From: Shewanella polaris
GTDB taxonomy: Bacteria; Pseudomonadota; Gammaproteobacteria; Enterobacterales; Shewanellaceae
Assembly: GCF_006385555.1 (NCBI RefSeq)
Contig: NZ_CP041036.1
Location: 2,604,001-2,668,000, forward strand
DNA length: 64,000 nucleotides
Reading direction: 5' to 3'
Shown: positions 56,515 to 64,000 of the stretch, in pieces
Numbering within the stretch: position 1 is the stretch's first letter
How the letters are laid out: each line of letters begins with the position of its first letter
Made by a program: the position numbers and the translations under genes
The notes under the pieces: model-generated
Database searches by the model: none
What the model was told of the DNA's origin: nothing
Seen by the model: the letters and a program-made list of their open reading frames with translations, nothing else

Positions 56515-57675
56515 ATGCCATTCTATGTTAAGCAAGGTCAAATCCCGACCAAACGCCACATTGCCTTCGAAAAAGACAATGGCGAGTTGTACCGTGAAGA
56601 ATTATTTTCAACCCATGGTTTTTCCAATATTTATTCCAATAAATATCATCATAATATGCCAACCAAAGCGATAGACGTTCAACCTTACTCGTTATCTCAT
56701 GGTGAGCAATGGCAAGACTCTTTAATTCAAAATTACAAATTAGACTCTCGCCAAGCCGACTGCCAAGGCAACTTTTTTAGCGCCCGAAATAAAATATTTT
56801 TCAATAATGATGTCGCCATGTACACGGCTAAGGTGACTGAAGACACCAATGAATTTTATCGAAATGCCTATGCTGACGAAGTGGTGTTTATTCACGAGGG
56901 TGAAGGCCAATTATTGAGTGAATACGGTGTCATTGAAACCAATAAATGGGATTACTTAATTATTCCACGCGGGACCACGTACCAACTTAAATTTACCGAT
57001 TATCAAAATGTACGCTTGTTTGTTATTGAATCATCTTCAATGGTCGAAGTGCCAAAGCATTTCAGAAACGAATACGGCCAAATGCTTGAATCCGCACCTT
57101 ACTGTGAACGAGACATTCGTACGCCAACTTTGGTTGATGCCGTGGTTGAAAAAGGTGAGTTTCCGTTAATGTGTAAATTTGGTGAGCGCTATCAAAAAAT
57201 GACACTGCAATGGCATCCATTTGACTTAGTAGGCTGGGATGGTTGCGTCTATCCTTGGGCATTTAACATCAGTGAATACGCGCCAAAAGTTGGCAAAATT
57301 CATTTACCACCGTCTGAGCATTTAGTGTTTACTGCACACAATTTTGTCATTTGTAACTTTGTTCCACGCCCATACGATTTTCATCCTAAATCGATACCTG
57401 CACCTTATTACCACAACAACATCGACAGCGATGAAGTGCTGTATTACGTCGATGGTGACTTTATGAGCAGAACAGGTATTGAAGCGGGCTACATGACATT
57501 ACACCAAAAAGGTGTGCCGCATGGGCCTCAACCTGGTCGCACAGAAGCCTCTATCGGCAAAACCGAAACATACGAATATGCGGTGATGGTTGATACCTTC
57601 GCCCCACTGAATTTAACCACTCATGTCAAAAATTGCATGAGTAATGATTACAACCGCTCTTGGTTAGAAAACTAA
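56515..57675 (+). CDS. hmgA: Homogentisate 1,2-dioxygenase
   Basis: HmgA opens the ring of homogentisate to maleylacetoacetate using iron and oxygen. At 386 residues it is about 50 shorter than the well-studied 435-residue enzymes and belongs to the shorter bacterial branch. The cupin-type C-terminal half carries the iron ligands in YYHNNIDSDEVLYYVDGDF (His/Glu) near residue 300 and LHQKGVPHGPQPG near 340. The N-terminal half has EVVFIHEGEGQLLSEYG. It is followed by hppD after 71 bases, forming a tyrosine-catabolic unit. Confidence 0.9.
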   Translation: MPFYVKQGQIPTKRHIAFEKDNGELYREELFSTHGFSNIYSNKYHHNMPTKAIDVQPYSLSHGEQWQDSLIQNYKLDSRQADCQGNFFSARNKIFFNNDVAMYTAKVTEDTNEFYRNAYADEVVFIHEGEGQLLSEYGVIETNKWDYLIIPRGTTYQLKFTDYQNVRLFVIESSSMVEVPKHFRNEYGQMLESAPYCERDIRTPTLVDAVVEKGEFPLMCKFGERYQKMTLQWHPFDLVGWDGCVYPWAFNISEYAPKVGKIHLPPSEHLVFTAHNFVICNFVPRPYDFHPKSIPAPYYHNNIDSDEVLYYVDGDFMSRTGIEAGYMTLHQKGVPHGPQPGRTEASIGKTETYEYAVMVDTFAPLNLTTHVKNCMSNDYNRSWLEN

Positions 57676-57746
57676 GACCACATTTATAACTAACCCAAGT
57701 CACCTAAGAGTGATGGCGTGTTGACATAAAAATAAAGGAAAACAAC

Positions 57747-58787
57747 ATGGCAAGCGAACTAAATCCACTGGGCCTGTTAGGCATTGAATTCACAGAATTT
57801 GCTAGTCCAGATACTGAATACATGCATCAAGTATTCATCGATTTTGGCTTTTCGATGTTAAAAAAAGCCAAAAATAATGACATTGTTTACTACAAACAAA
57901 ACGACATTAACTTTCTTTTGAATAAAGGCCGTGCAGGGTTTTCTGCAGAATTTGCCAAATCTCATGGTCCAGCTATTTGTTCAATGGGCTGGCGTGTTGA
58001 GGATGCACAGTTTGCTTTTAAAGAAGCGGTAGCCCGTGGTGCAAAACCAGCCGATGATGCTAATAAAGACATGCCCTACCCAGCTATTTACGGTATCGGC
58101 GATAGCTTAATTTATTTTATTGACATTTTTGGTGAACAAAACAATATCTATCAAACTGACTTTGTTGATTTAGAGCTACCTATCGTAACGCCAGAGAAAG
58201 GCTTTATGGAAGTCGACCATTTAACCAATAATGTCTACAAAGGCACTATGGAAAAATGGGCTAACTTTTATAAAGACATTTTTGGTTTTACCGAAGTGCG
58301 TTATTTCGATATCAGCGGCGCACAAACCGCATTGGTATCTTATGCACTACGTTCACCGGATGGCAGCTTCTGTATCCCCATTAATGAAGGTAAAGGCAAT
58401 GACAAAAATCAGATTGATGAATACTTAGGCGAATACAATGGCCCTGGCGTTCAACATCTCGCATTTAGAAGTCGTGATATTGTGGCCTCACTCGATGCAA
58501 TGGAAGGTACGTCAATCAAAACTCTAGATATTATTCCAGAATATTACGACACCATTTTCGAGAAGTTGCCACAGGTGACCGAAGATCACGACCGTATCAA
58601 ACATCACCAGATTTTGGTTGATGGTGATGAAGATGGATATTTATTGCAAATTTTCACAAAAAACCTTTTTGGTCCAATCTTCATTGAAATCATTCAACGT
58701 AAAAACAACCTTGGCTTTGGCGAAGGTAACTTTACTGCGTTATTTGAATCGATTGAACGCGACCAAATGAAACGCGGCGTGCTGTAA
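57747..58787 (+). CDS. hppD: 4-hydroxyphenylpyruvate dioxygenase
   Basis: HppD converts 4-hydroxyphenylpyruvate to homogentisate, the step before HmgA. The 346-residue length is normal for bacteria. It has two vicinal-oxygen-chelate domains; the C-terminal one carries the iron ligands: His in EVDHLTNNVYKG near residue 156, His in GPGVQHLAFRSRD near 235, and the Glu in the terminal segment (GPIFIEIIQRKN) near 315. An AAGGA site precedes the ATG. A terminator follows. Its partner hmgA is just upstream. Confidence 0.95.
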   Translation: MASELNPLGLLGIEFTEFASPDTEYMHQVFIDFGFSMLKKAKNNDIVYYKQNDINFLLNKGRAGFSAEFAKSHGPAICSMGWRVEDAQFAFKEAVARGAKPADDANKDMPYPAIYGIGDSLIYFIDIFGEQNNIYQTDFVDLELPIVTPEKGFMEVDHLTNNVYKGTMEKWANFYKDIFGFTEVRYFDISGAQTALVSYALRSPDGSFCIPINEGKGNDKNQIDEYLGEYNGPGVQHLAFRSRDIVASLDAMEGTSIKTLDIIPEYYDTIFEKLPQVTEDHDRIKHHQILVDGDEDGYLLQIFTKNLFGPIFIEIIQRKNNLGFGEGNFTALFESIERDQMKRGVL

Positions 58788-58811
58788 TTTTATAGACACG
58801 AAGTGATACAG

Positions 58812-58836
58812 AAAAACCAGCAAAATGCTGGTTTTT
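58812..58836 (+). terminator. Rho-independent terminator after hppD
   Basis: AAAAACCAGC (58812-58821) pairs with GCTGGTTTTT (58827-58836) around AAAAT. Confidence 0.88.
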
Positions 58837-58890
58837 ATCATTTTAGGCCTTTACACTCTGCCATCTACATTCTAATCAAAGACCTTTCCA

Positions 58891-59508
58891 ATGCCAGATT
58901 ACGCCGTTCTCGCCGTGTTTATTCCAACGTTCTTTTTTGTGTCTATCACCCCCGGTATGTGCATGACATTAGCCATGACCCTGGGCATGAGCATTGGTGT
59001 CCGTAGAACATTGTGGATGATGTTAGGCGAATTAGTTGGCGTGGCCTTGGTCGCTATTGCAGCAGTACTTGGGGTTGCCAGCATTATGCTAAATTACCCA
59101 CAGGTTTTTGATATTCTTAAATGGGTAGGTGGCGCATACCTTGGTTACATTGGCATTAATATGTGGCGCGCAAAAGGCAAAATGGCCATCATTACTGGCC
59201 TTGAAGTAAAAACCAGCCGCATGAGTTTAATCAGCCAAGGATTTATTACCGCGATTGCCAACCCTAAAGGGTGGGCTTTTATGATTTCGTTATTACCACC
59301 ATTTATAAATGTCGATAATGCCGTCGGGCCACAACTCGCCGTTTTGCTTGGTATAATAATGATCACCGAAAGTGTGTCTATGCTGGCTTATGCTAGCGGC
59401 GGTAAAAGCTTACGGTTATTTTTAAGCCGTGGCGATAATATCCGCTGGATGAATCGTATTGCCGGAAGCTTGATGATTTTGGTTGGTATTTGGTTAGCAC
59501 TAAGCTAA
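58891..59508 (+). CDS. LysE-family amino acid exporter
   Basis: The 205-residue protein has about six membrane segments and the LysE/RhtB signature VSITPGMCMTLAMTLGMSIG near residue 16. It contains a second family motif, IANPKGWAFMISLLPPFI, near residue 125. RhtB-type exporters remove amino acids such as threonine, homoserine and aromatic derivatives. It follows hppD after a terminator, so it may be transcribed separately; a link to tyrosine metabolism is only positional. It is convergent with the DUF482 gene. Confidence 0.88.
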   Translation: MPDYAVLAVFIPTFFFVSITPGMCMTLAMTLGMSIGVRRTLWMMLGELVGVALVAIAAVLGVASIMLNYPQVFDILKWVGGAYLGYIGINMWRAKGKMAIITGLEVKTSRMSLISQGFITAIANPKGWAFMISLLPPFINVDNAVGPQLAVLLGIIMITESVSMLAYASGGKSLRLFLSRGDNIRWMNRIAGSLMILVGIWLALS

Positions 59509-59544
59509 CCCTTAAAGAGCAATGGATGTGTAAATTGCTCCATA

Positions 59545-60735
59545 TTATGTTTTTGTATTATCAATTGACTTATACGGTAGTTGTTCACACATTTGTTGCA
59601 TATAAATGTCGTTATGAGATTGTTCTTGTTTACAAAAATCACCGATAGCATCATTAAAGCCTTCATGAGCAATAAAATGACTTGAGGTAGTTTTAACCGG
59701 GCGAAATCCTCGCGCTACTTTATGTTCGCCTTGTGCACCCGCATCAAAAACGCTTAATTGATTAGCGATAGCGAACTCAATGCCTTGGTAATAACATGCT
59801 TCAAAATGGACATGGTCACATTCAGTTAACGCTCCCCAATAGCGACCATATAAATGTGTGTCTGAAACAAAATATAATGCAGATGCCACTAATTGTGCGT
59901 CACTATTTTCAATCAATAATAGTCGTATCATTGAGCCCATAGTTGCTGCAATTTGCTCAAAGAATGCTGCCGACAAATACCCTTTATGACCAGACCGCTT
60001 TAAATAAGTATTTTGATAACAACGTACAAAATTCTGCCACTGCTCTGCACTTGCCTTATCGCCATCAATAAATCGAAATTGTAGTTGTTGCCTTGCAGAA
60101 ATTCGCTCTTTAGTAATATTTTTACGTTTACGTGACGTTAATGTACTCAGAAAGTCATTAAAATCGGCATAATTTTGATTATGCCAATGAAACTGACAAC
60201 CAACACGCTCCATTACCCCTGCTTGTGCAAACTGTCGATGTTGCTCGGTATTGGTAAATAAACAATGCCAAGATGACCAACCATATTTTACGACAGTTTG
60301 TGATAGATAGGTTTGAATACCGTCAATCAAGGATTGCTGATCGTGTTTTGGTAATCTTGGGTCAATGCCAATACGCCGCCCAGAAGTGGGAGTGAAAGGT
60401 ACACTACTCACAAGCTTGGGGTAATAGCCTATATTATGGCGTTCATATGCTTCAGCCCAAGCCCAATCAAAAACATATTCACCCCAAGAATGACTTTTAA
60501 GGTACAAGGGCATCAATGCAATAATATTATCACCATCCATCACCATAAGGTGCATCGATGTCCAGCCCGTTTCAGCACTAACACAGCGACTCATTTCCAG
60601 AGCAGATAAATATTCATGCCGGGTAAAAGGATGAGATGACCCGAAAAAGGTATTCCATACTGAAAGATCTATATTGCTAATACTATCAACAAATTTATAT
60701 TGATACACTTGCGTTTGTGTTTGTTCCACCCACAC
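59545..60735 (-). CDS. DUF482 GNAT/FemAB-like acyltransferase
   Basis: The 396-residue protein (COG3146) shows the DUF482 pattern: SSHPFTRHEYLSALEMS near residue 34, YVFDWAWAEAYERH near 90 and CYYQGIEFAIANQLSVFDAGAQGEHKVARGF near 320 (core YYQGIEFAI). The fold is a double GNAT like FemX enzymes that add amino acids to peptidoglycan precursors, but that activity has not been shown for DUF482. The start may be GTG 60735 or a downstream codon. No signal peptide. Confidence 0.82.
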   Translation of the reverse strand: MWVEQTQTQVYQYKFVDSISNIDLSVWNTFFGSSHPFTRHEYLSALEMSRCVSAETGWTSMHLMVMDGDNIIALMPLYLKSHSWGEYVFDWAWAEAYERHNIGYYPKLVSSVPFTPTSGRRIGIDPRLPKHDQQSLIDGIQTYLSQTVVKYGWSSWHCLFTNTEQHRQFAQAGVMERVGCQFHWHNQNYADFNDFLSTLTSRKRKNITKERISARQQLQFRFIDGDKASAEQWQNFVRCYQNTYLKRSGHKGYLSAAFFEQIAATMGSMIRLLLIENSDAQLVASALYFVSDTHLYGRYWGALTECDHVHFEACYYQGIEFAIANQLSVFDAGAQGEHKVARGFRPVKTTSSHFIAHEGFNDAIGDFCKQEQSHNDIYMQQMCEQLPYKSIDNTKT

Positions 60736-60841
60736 CTACCCTATAATAATTAACACTCAAGCGTTAAAACTCATACCAATTATTGCTATCATGTGGCATG
60801 TTCTATCAAAGTATCTTCTCAATACACACCAAGGATTGATC

Positions 60842-62593
60842 GTGACACGATTCCCTAAATTAACACCGCTTTTATTGAGCACCGCATTAACACTCACGCT
60901 TTGTTATCCTGCGCTTCATATTGCTGACAGCCAAGCAAATGAAACTTCAATCTTCAGCGAAACAGCAACGGCTCAGCCAATCTATGCTAAGCATGGCATG
61001 GTTTCAAGCCAAGAAGCATTAGCCAGTCAAATTGGCGTAGATATTTTAAAACAAGGTGGTAACGCAGTCGATGCAGCCGTAGCGGTAGCATACGCACTAG
61101 CAGTAACCTTACCTCGAGCGGGTAATATTGGCGGAGGTGGTTTTATGCTAGTGCATTTAGCCGAGCAAAATAAAACCATTGCTATCGATTACCGAGAAAC
61201 TGCACCAGCTAAAGCACACAAAGATATCTTCCTTGATGAACAAGGCAATGCCGTAGAGAAACTGAGCCGTGAACATGGTTTAGCCGTCGGCGTTCCGGGT
61301 ACCGTCATGGGAATGGAGCTTGCGTTAACACAATATGGCACCATGAGCATGAAACAAGTTATCGCCCCTGCGATGACATTAGCTAAAAATGGTATTTCGG
61401 TCACCTCAGATTTGTCAAATTCTCTTAGTGGCCTTAAGCCACGCATCACCCAATGGCCTAGTTCTGCAGAGGTTTTCTATCATGCCGATGGAAGCGATTA
61501 TCAAGTTAATGAAATCCTTAAACAGCCAGAATTAGCGCATTCATTATCGTTAATTGCACAAAAAGGCAGTAAAGGGTTTTATCAAGGTGAAACGGCTGAA
61601 AAAATAGTGACTGCAGTTAACAATGCTGGCGGCATAATGAGTTTAACAGACTTAGCTAACTACAAAGTCGTTGAGCGCGAACCGGTACGGGGTAATTATC
61701 GAGGCTATGAAGTGGTATCGATGCCGCCGCCATCTTCAGGTGGTATTCATATTATCGAAATGCTCAATGTACTTGAGCAATTTCCCATTGATAAATTAGG
61801 CCACAATACCGCAAACACTTTGCATCTTATGGCCGAAACAATGAAATATGCCTATGCAGATCGAAGTGAGTATTTAGGTGACCCAGATTTTGTTACCGTG
61901 CCAGTTAAACAATTGATTAGTAAACAATATGCTAAAGATATTGCCAGTAAAATCGCCATCAATAAAACCACACCAAGTAGTGAAATCAAACCTGGAAATC
62001 TGGTACCATATGAGAGCGATCAAACCACCCACTTTTCGATTATCGATAAATGGGGTAATGCAGTTGCTAACACTTATACCCTTAATTTCAGTTATGGTTC
62101 TGGCTTAGTCGCTAAAGGTACTGGCATTTTATTAAATAATGAAATGGACGACTTTTCGGCTAAACCCGGCACCCCCAATGGTTACGGCTTAATTGGTGGT
62201 GACGCTAATGCTGTAGAAGGAAATAAGCGCCCTCTTAGTTCAATGAGTCCGACTATGGTAATGAAAGATGGCAAACCATATATTGTTACAGGTAGTCCAG
62301 GTGGTTCGCGAATTATTAATATCACTTTGCAAATGATTATGAATGTTATCGACCATCATCTCAATATTGCAGAAGCAACAGCCGCGGCACGAATGCATCA
62401 TCAATGGTTACCTGATTTTATCTGGGTAGAACACACATTAAATCAAGATACTATTTCATTACTTGAAGCCAAAGGACATAAAGTTAAAGTCCAAAACGCC
62501 ATTGGTAGTACCCAATCAATAATGATGACCGAACAAGGCCTTTTTGGCGCTTCAGATCCAAGACGTTCAGGTTCTGCTGCTATCGGCTACTAA
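60842..62593 (+). CDS. ggt: Gamma-glutamyltransferase (periplasmic)
   Basis: The start is set at GTG 60842, preceded by AAGGA, rather than at the upstream ATG 60791. It gives a signal peptide (LTPLLLSTALTLTLCYPALH) and a 583-residue precursor. Family motifs: GGNAVDAAVAVAYALAVTLP and GNIGGGGFML near residue 80-100, and the autoprocessing nucleophile Thr in ESDQTTHFSIID near residue 396, where large and small subunits separate. GSPGGSRIINITLQ is near residue 490. It cleaves glutathione and gamma-glutamyl peptides in the periplasm, returning Glu and Cys-Gly. The inverted repeat after it may be its terminator. Confidence 0.96.
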   Translation: MTRFPKLTPLLLSTALTLTLCYPALHIADSQANETSIFSETATAQPIYAKHGMVSSQEALASQIGVDILKQGGNAVDAAVAVAYALAVTLPRAGNIGGGGFMLVHLAEQNKTIAIDYRETAPAKAHKDIFLDEQGNAVEKLSREHGLAVGVPGTVMGMELALTQYGTMSMKQVIAPAMTLAKNGISVTSDLSNSLSGLKPRITQWPSSAEVFYHADGSDYQVNEILKQPELAHSLSLIAQKGSKGFYQGETAEKIVTAVNNAGGIMSLTDLANYKVVEREPVRGNYRGYEVVSMPPPSSGGIHIIEMLNVLEQFPIDKLGHNTANTLHLMAETMKYAYADRSEYLGDPDFVTVPVKQLISKQYAKDIASKIAINKTTPSSEIKPGNLVPYESDQTTHFSIIDKWGNAVANTYTLNFSYGSGLVAKGTGILLNNEMDDFSAKPGTPNGYGLIGGDANAVEGNKRPLSSMSPTMVMKDGKPYIVTGSPGGSRIINITLQMIMNVIDHHLNIAEATAAARMHHQWLPDFIWVEHTLNQDTISLLEAKGHKVKVQNAIGSTQSIMMTEQGLFGASDPRRSGSAAIGY

Positions 62594-62616
62594 CCTTCGT
62601 AAACGGCCAATTATAG

Positions 62617-62655
62617 AATGATAACGATTTTTATTTATCTAAAGTCGTTATCATT
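62617..62655. terminator. Inverted repeat after ggt (terminator or Fur-like site)
   Basis: AATGATAACGA (62617-62627) and TCGTTATCATT (62645-62655) are perfect 11-base arms 17 bases apart, 24 bases after the ggt stop. No strong T run follows, and the GATAA/TTATC content resembles Fur boxes, so the role is ambiguous. Confidence 0.5.
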
Positions 62656-63033
62656 ATTGTTTATAATTCATACAATTTAATTATTATTTTTCCGATATCG
62701 ATATTTAAAATCAATTTTTTATAATAAGAATTATTTTGTATAAACCTTGTGAGTAACAATACCAAATAAACGTTCAAGATTATCAATCGGAATTTAAAAA
62801 TAAATAATCGATTTATAATAAACTGCAAATCAAGAGGTTGCATGCAAAAAATCTAATAAGACAAATGATATTTTTTTGTTTAAAACGCAGCGCTAGTTTT
62901 TTAAATATTTACTGTCAGAATAATTACCCCTTTGATTAAGTTAATTCACTATTAAGTAATAATTAATAATTTTATGTAATTATTGAAGCTGTTATTATAA
63001 TCAATATTCAACACTTAAATAAATAAAGGACCC
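62656..63033. other. Very AT-rich intergenic region before the chemoreceptor gene
   Basis: No gene is supported; a 60-codon minus-strand frame at 62661-62843 is AT-biased noise. The promoter of the chemoreceptor gene must lie here, and an AAAGGA ribosome-binding site is present at about 63025. Confidence 0.5.
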
Positions 63034-64000
63034 ATGCAACTAATTAATTTTAAAATCAGGCATAGAATTGCCCTACTAACACTTGTCGCTATTGTGTCAT
63101 TTATTATTTCATTAATAATCAACCATCAAACAGGGGAAGATAATGCACAACGATTAAATGGACTTCAAACTCAGTTATATCCAGCCCTTAATTTCGCGAC
63201 CATAAACCAAGGGTTATTACTGCAATTAGATCAGACAATTCAGTCAGCAATAACCACTGGTGAAGAAGACAGTTTAGACGTTGCGAAAACGATGGTTAAA
63301 AAAATTACCGATAACTTAAATGAGTTAGCCATATTACTGCCAACTGAAGCTAATAATACCCAACAATGGGTTCGCGATATTACACTTTATTATGATAATG
63401 CCAGAAGCCTAGCAGCTGAGTTTATTAAAGATGATGTCGATTTCAATAAAATAAAAATCCAAGCCGCTGATAACGCTAAACGCTACCAAACCTTAGTAAA
63501 ACAATTTGCACAAAAGAAACAAGAATTAGCTAAGCAGTTTGAACAACAAATACAAACCACTATCGCCAGTACTGAACAAGCAGAAAACAGTGTAATGCTA
63601 ATTGGTATTGTGGCTACGGTTGTGATGATTGCCGTGGGCCTTTTAGTCAATCGATCTATTATCAGTACCATCGACAATGTGACACAGTCATTACGAAACA
63701 TTTCGGAAGGCGAAGGAGACTTACGTTCACGAATTAAATACCAAGGTAAAGATGAAATAGCTGACCTTGTTTATTGGTTTAATCAATTTATTACTAAACT
63801 TCAATCTTCCTTTGCCGATACTAAGCACACGACAGAACATTTAAATGAAGTAGCCAGTGCATTACTTAACGGCAGTCAACAAAGTGAAGTCAATGTGACT
63901 CAGCAAAATGCGGCTATCGAACAGATTTCTCATGCTATGAAAGAAATGTTTGTCAGTGTGACTCATATAGCTGAATACGCATCGAGTGCTGCATTGGAAG
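63034..64000 (+). CDS. Methyl-accepting chemotaxis protein (3'-truncated by window edge)
   Basis: The frame opens at ATG 63034 with an AAAGGA site and stays open to the window end (322 codons). There is an N-terminal membrane helix (IALLTLVAIVSFIISLII), a helical periplasmic domain of about 165 residues (coiled coil, four-helix-bundle type with QLDQTIQSAITTGEED), a second membrane helix (VMLIGIVATVVMIAVGLLV) near residue 195, a HAMP domain (VTQSLRNISEGEGDLRSRIKYQG) and the start of the signalling coiled coil. The ligand is unknown. Confidence 0.9.
   Translation, partial: MQLINFKIRHRIALLTLVAIVSFIISLIINHQTGEDNAQRLNGLQTQLYPALNFATINQGLLLQLDQTIQSAITTGEEDSLDVAKTMVKKITDNLNELAILLPTEANNTQQWVRDITLYYDNARSLAAEFIKDDVDFNKIKIQAADNAKRYQTLVKQFAQKKQELAKQFEQQIQTTIASTEQAENSVMLIGIVATVVMIAVGLLVNRSIISTIDNVTQSLRNISEGEGDLRSRIKYQGKDEIADLVYWFNQFITKLQSSFADTKHTTEHLNEVASALLNGSQQSEVNVTQQNAAIEQISHAMKEMFVSVTHIAEYASSAALE

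Noticed and set aside
60115..60135. Second LiuR-like ACGTTTACGT sequence
   Set aside because: It lies within the DUF482 coding region and lacks the full palindrome seen upstream of ldh.
62661..62843. 60-codon minus-strand frame
   Set aside because: Extremely AT-rich, Ile/Leu/Tyr-biased, without a ribosome-binding site; open by composition only.

Overview
The window is a chromosomal segment of a Shewanella-like marine gammaproteobacterium with moderate to low G+C. This rests on gene order and on the gene set. The order nudJ-mnmA-hflD-purB and the divergent ppsA/ppsR pair followed by a DAHP synthase match enterobacterial synteny. The set includes leucine dehydrogenase, RoxA, an RpoE-ChrR pair, CheV, DUF3389, DUF2750 and homogentisate/4-HPP dioxygenases. 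No rRNA, tRNA, CRISPR array, prophage or complete insertion sequence was seen. The species cannot be fixed from the sequence alone.

Layout. 1-7000: housekeeping (NUDIX NudJ, tRNA 2-thiolation MnmA, HflD, PurB, the L16 hydroxylase RoxA, a DUF4826-like protein, leucine dehydrogenase with a palindromic operator). 7000-9750: a metallophosphoesterase and a two-domain ornithine-lipid synthase (OlsF type). 9850-16755: a run of nucleotide-sensing transport genes: a two-CBS protein, a formate/nitrite channel fused to CBS domains, and a four-gene operon of two DUF1538 membrane proteins, a PII-like protein and a CBS protein. 16785-19490: a LysR regulator divergent from a monooxygenase/oxidoreductase pair, then a NUDIX gene. 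19500-26000: a mosaic accessory region with integron-type gene cassettes (attC-like sites, no integrase in the window), a shattered transposase, orphan coding debris, and a G+C-richer three-gene cation operon (DUF211, VIT/CCC1-like, P2-type ATPase).

26000-34810: MarR, DUF1285, the D-2-hydroxyglutarate dehydrogenase-type YdiJ, PEP synthase with its kinase/phosphorylase PpsR, and DAHP synthase. Together PpsA, PpsR and DAHP synthase control PEP supply into aromatic biosynthesis. 34930-49040: signalling and envelope genes (HD-GYP, SIMPL, histidine phosphatase, Rof-like antiterminator, LuxR response regulator, 5'-nucleotidase lipoprotein, SlyD, MltB-type transglycosylase, CheV). 49500-52630: LON-domain protein, the RpoE/ChrR stress module with a recognisable autoregulatory promoter, then a 57-residue protein followed by a structured inverted repeat. 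52760-59510: a PLP desulfhydrase/deaminase-like enzyme, YccF, an AIM24 protein, and a tyrosine-catabolic cluster (LysR, HmgA, HppD, LysE exporter). 59545-64000: a DUF482 acyltransferase, gamma-glutamyltransferase and the start of a chemoreceptor that runs off the window.

The best candidates for undescribed biology are the DUF1538-PII-CBS operon with its CBS-rich neighbours, the DUF211-VIT-P2 ATPase operon, and the integron cassette remnant. Function calls come from motif recognition by eye. No database search was run.
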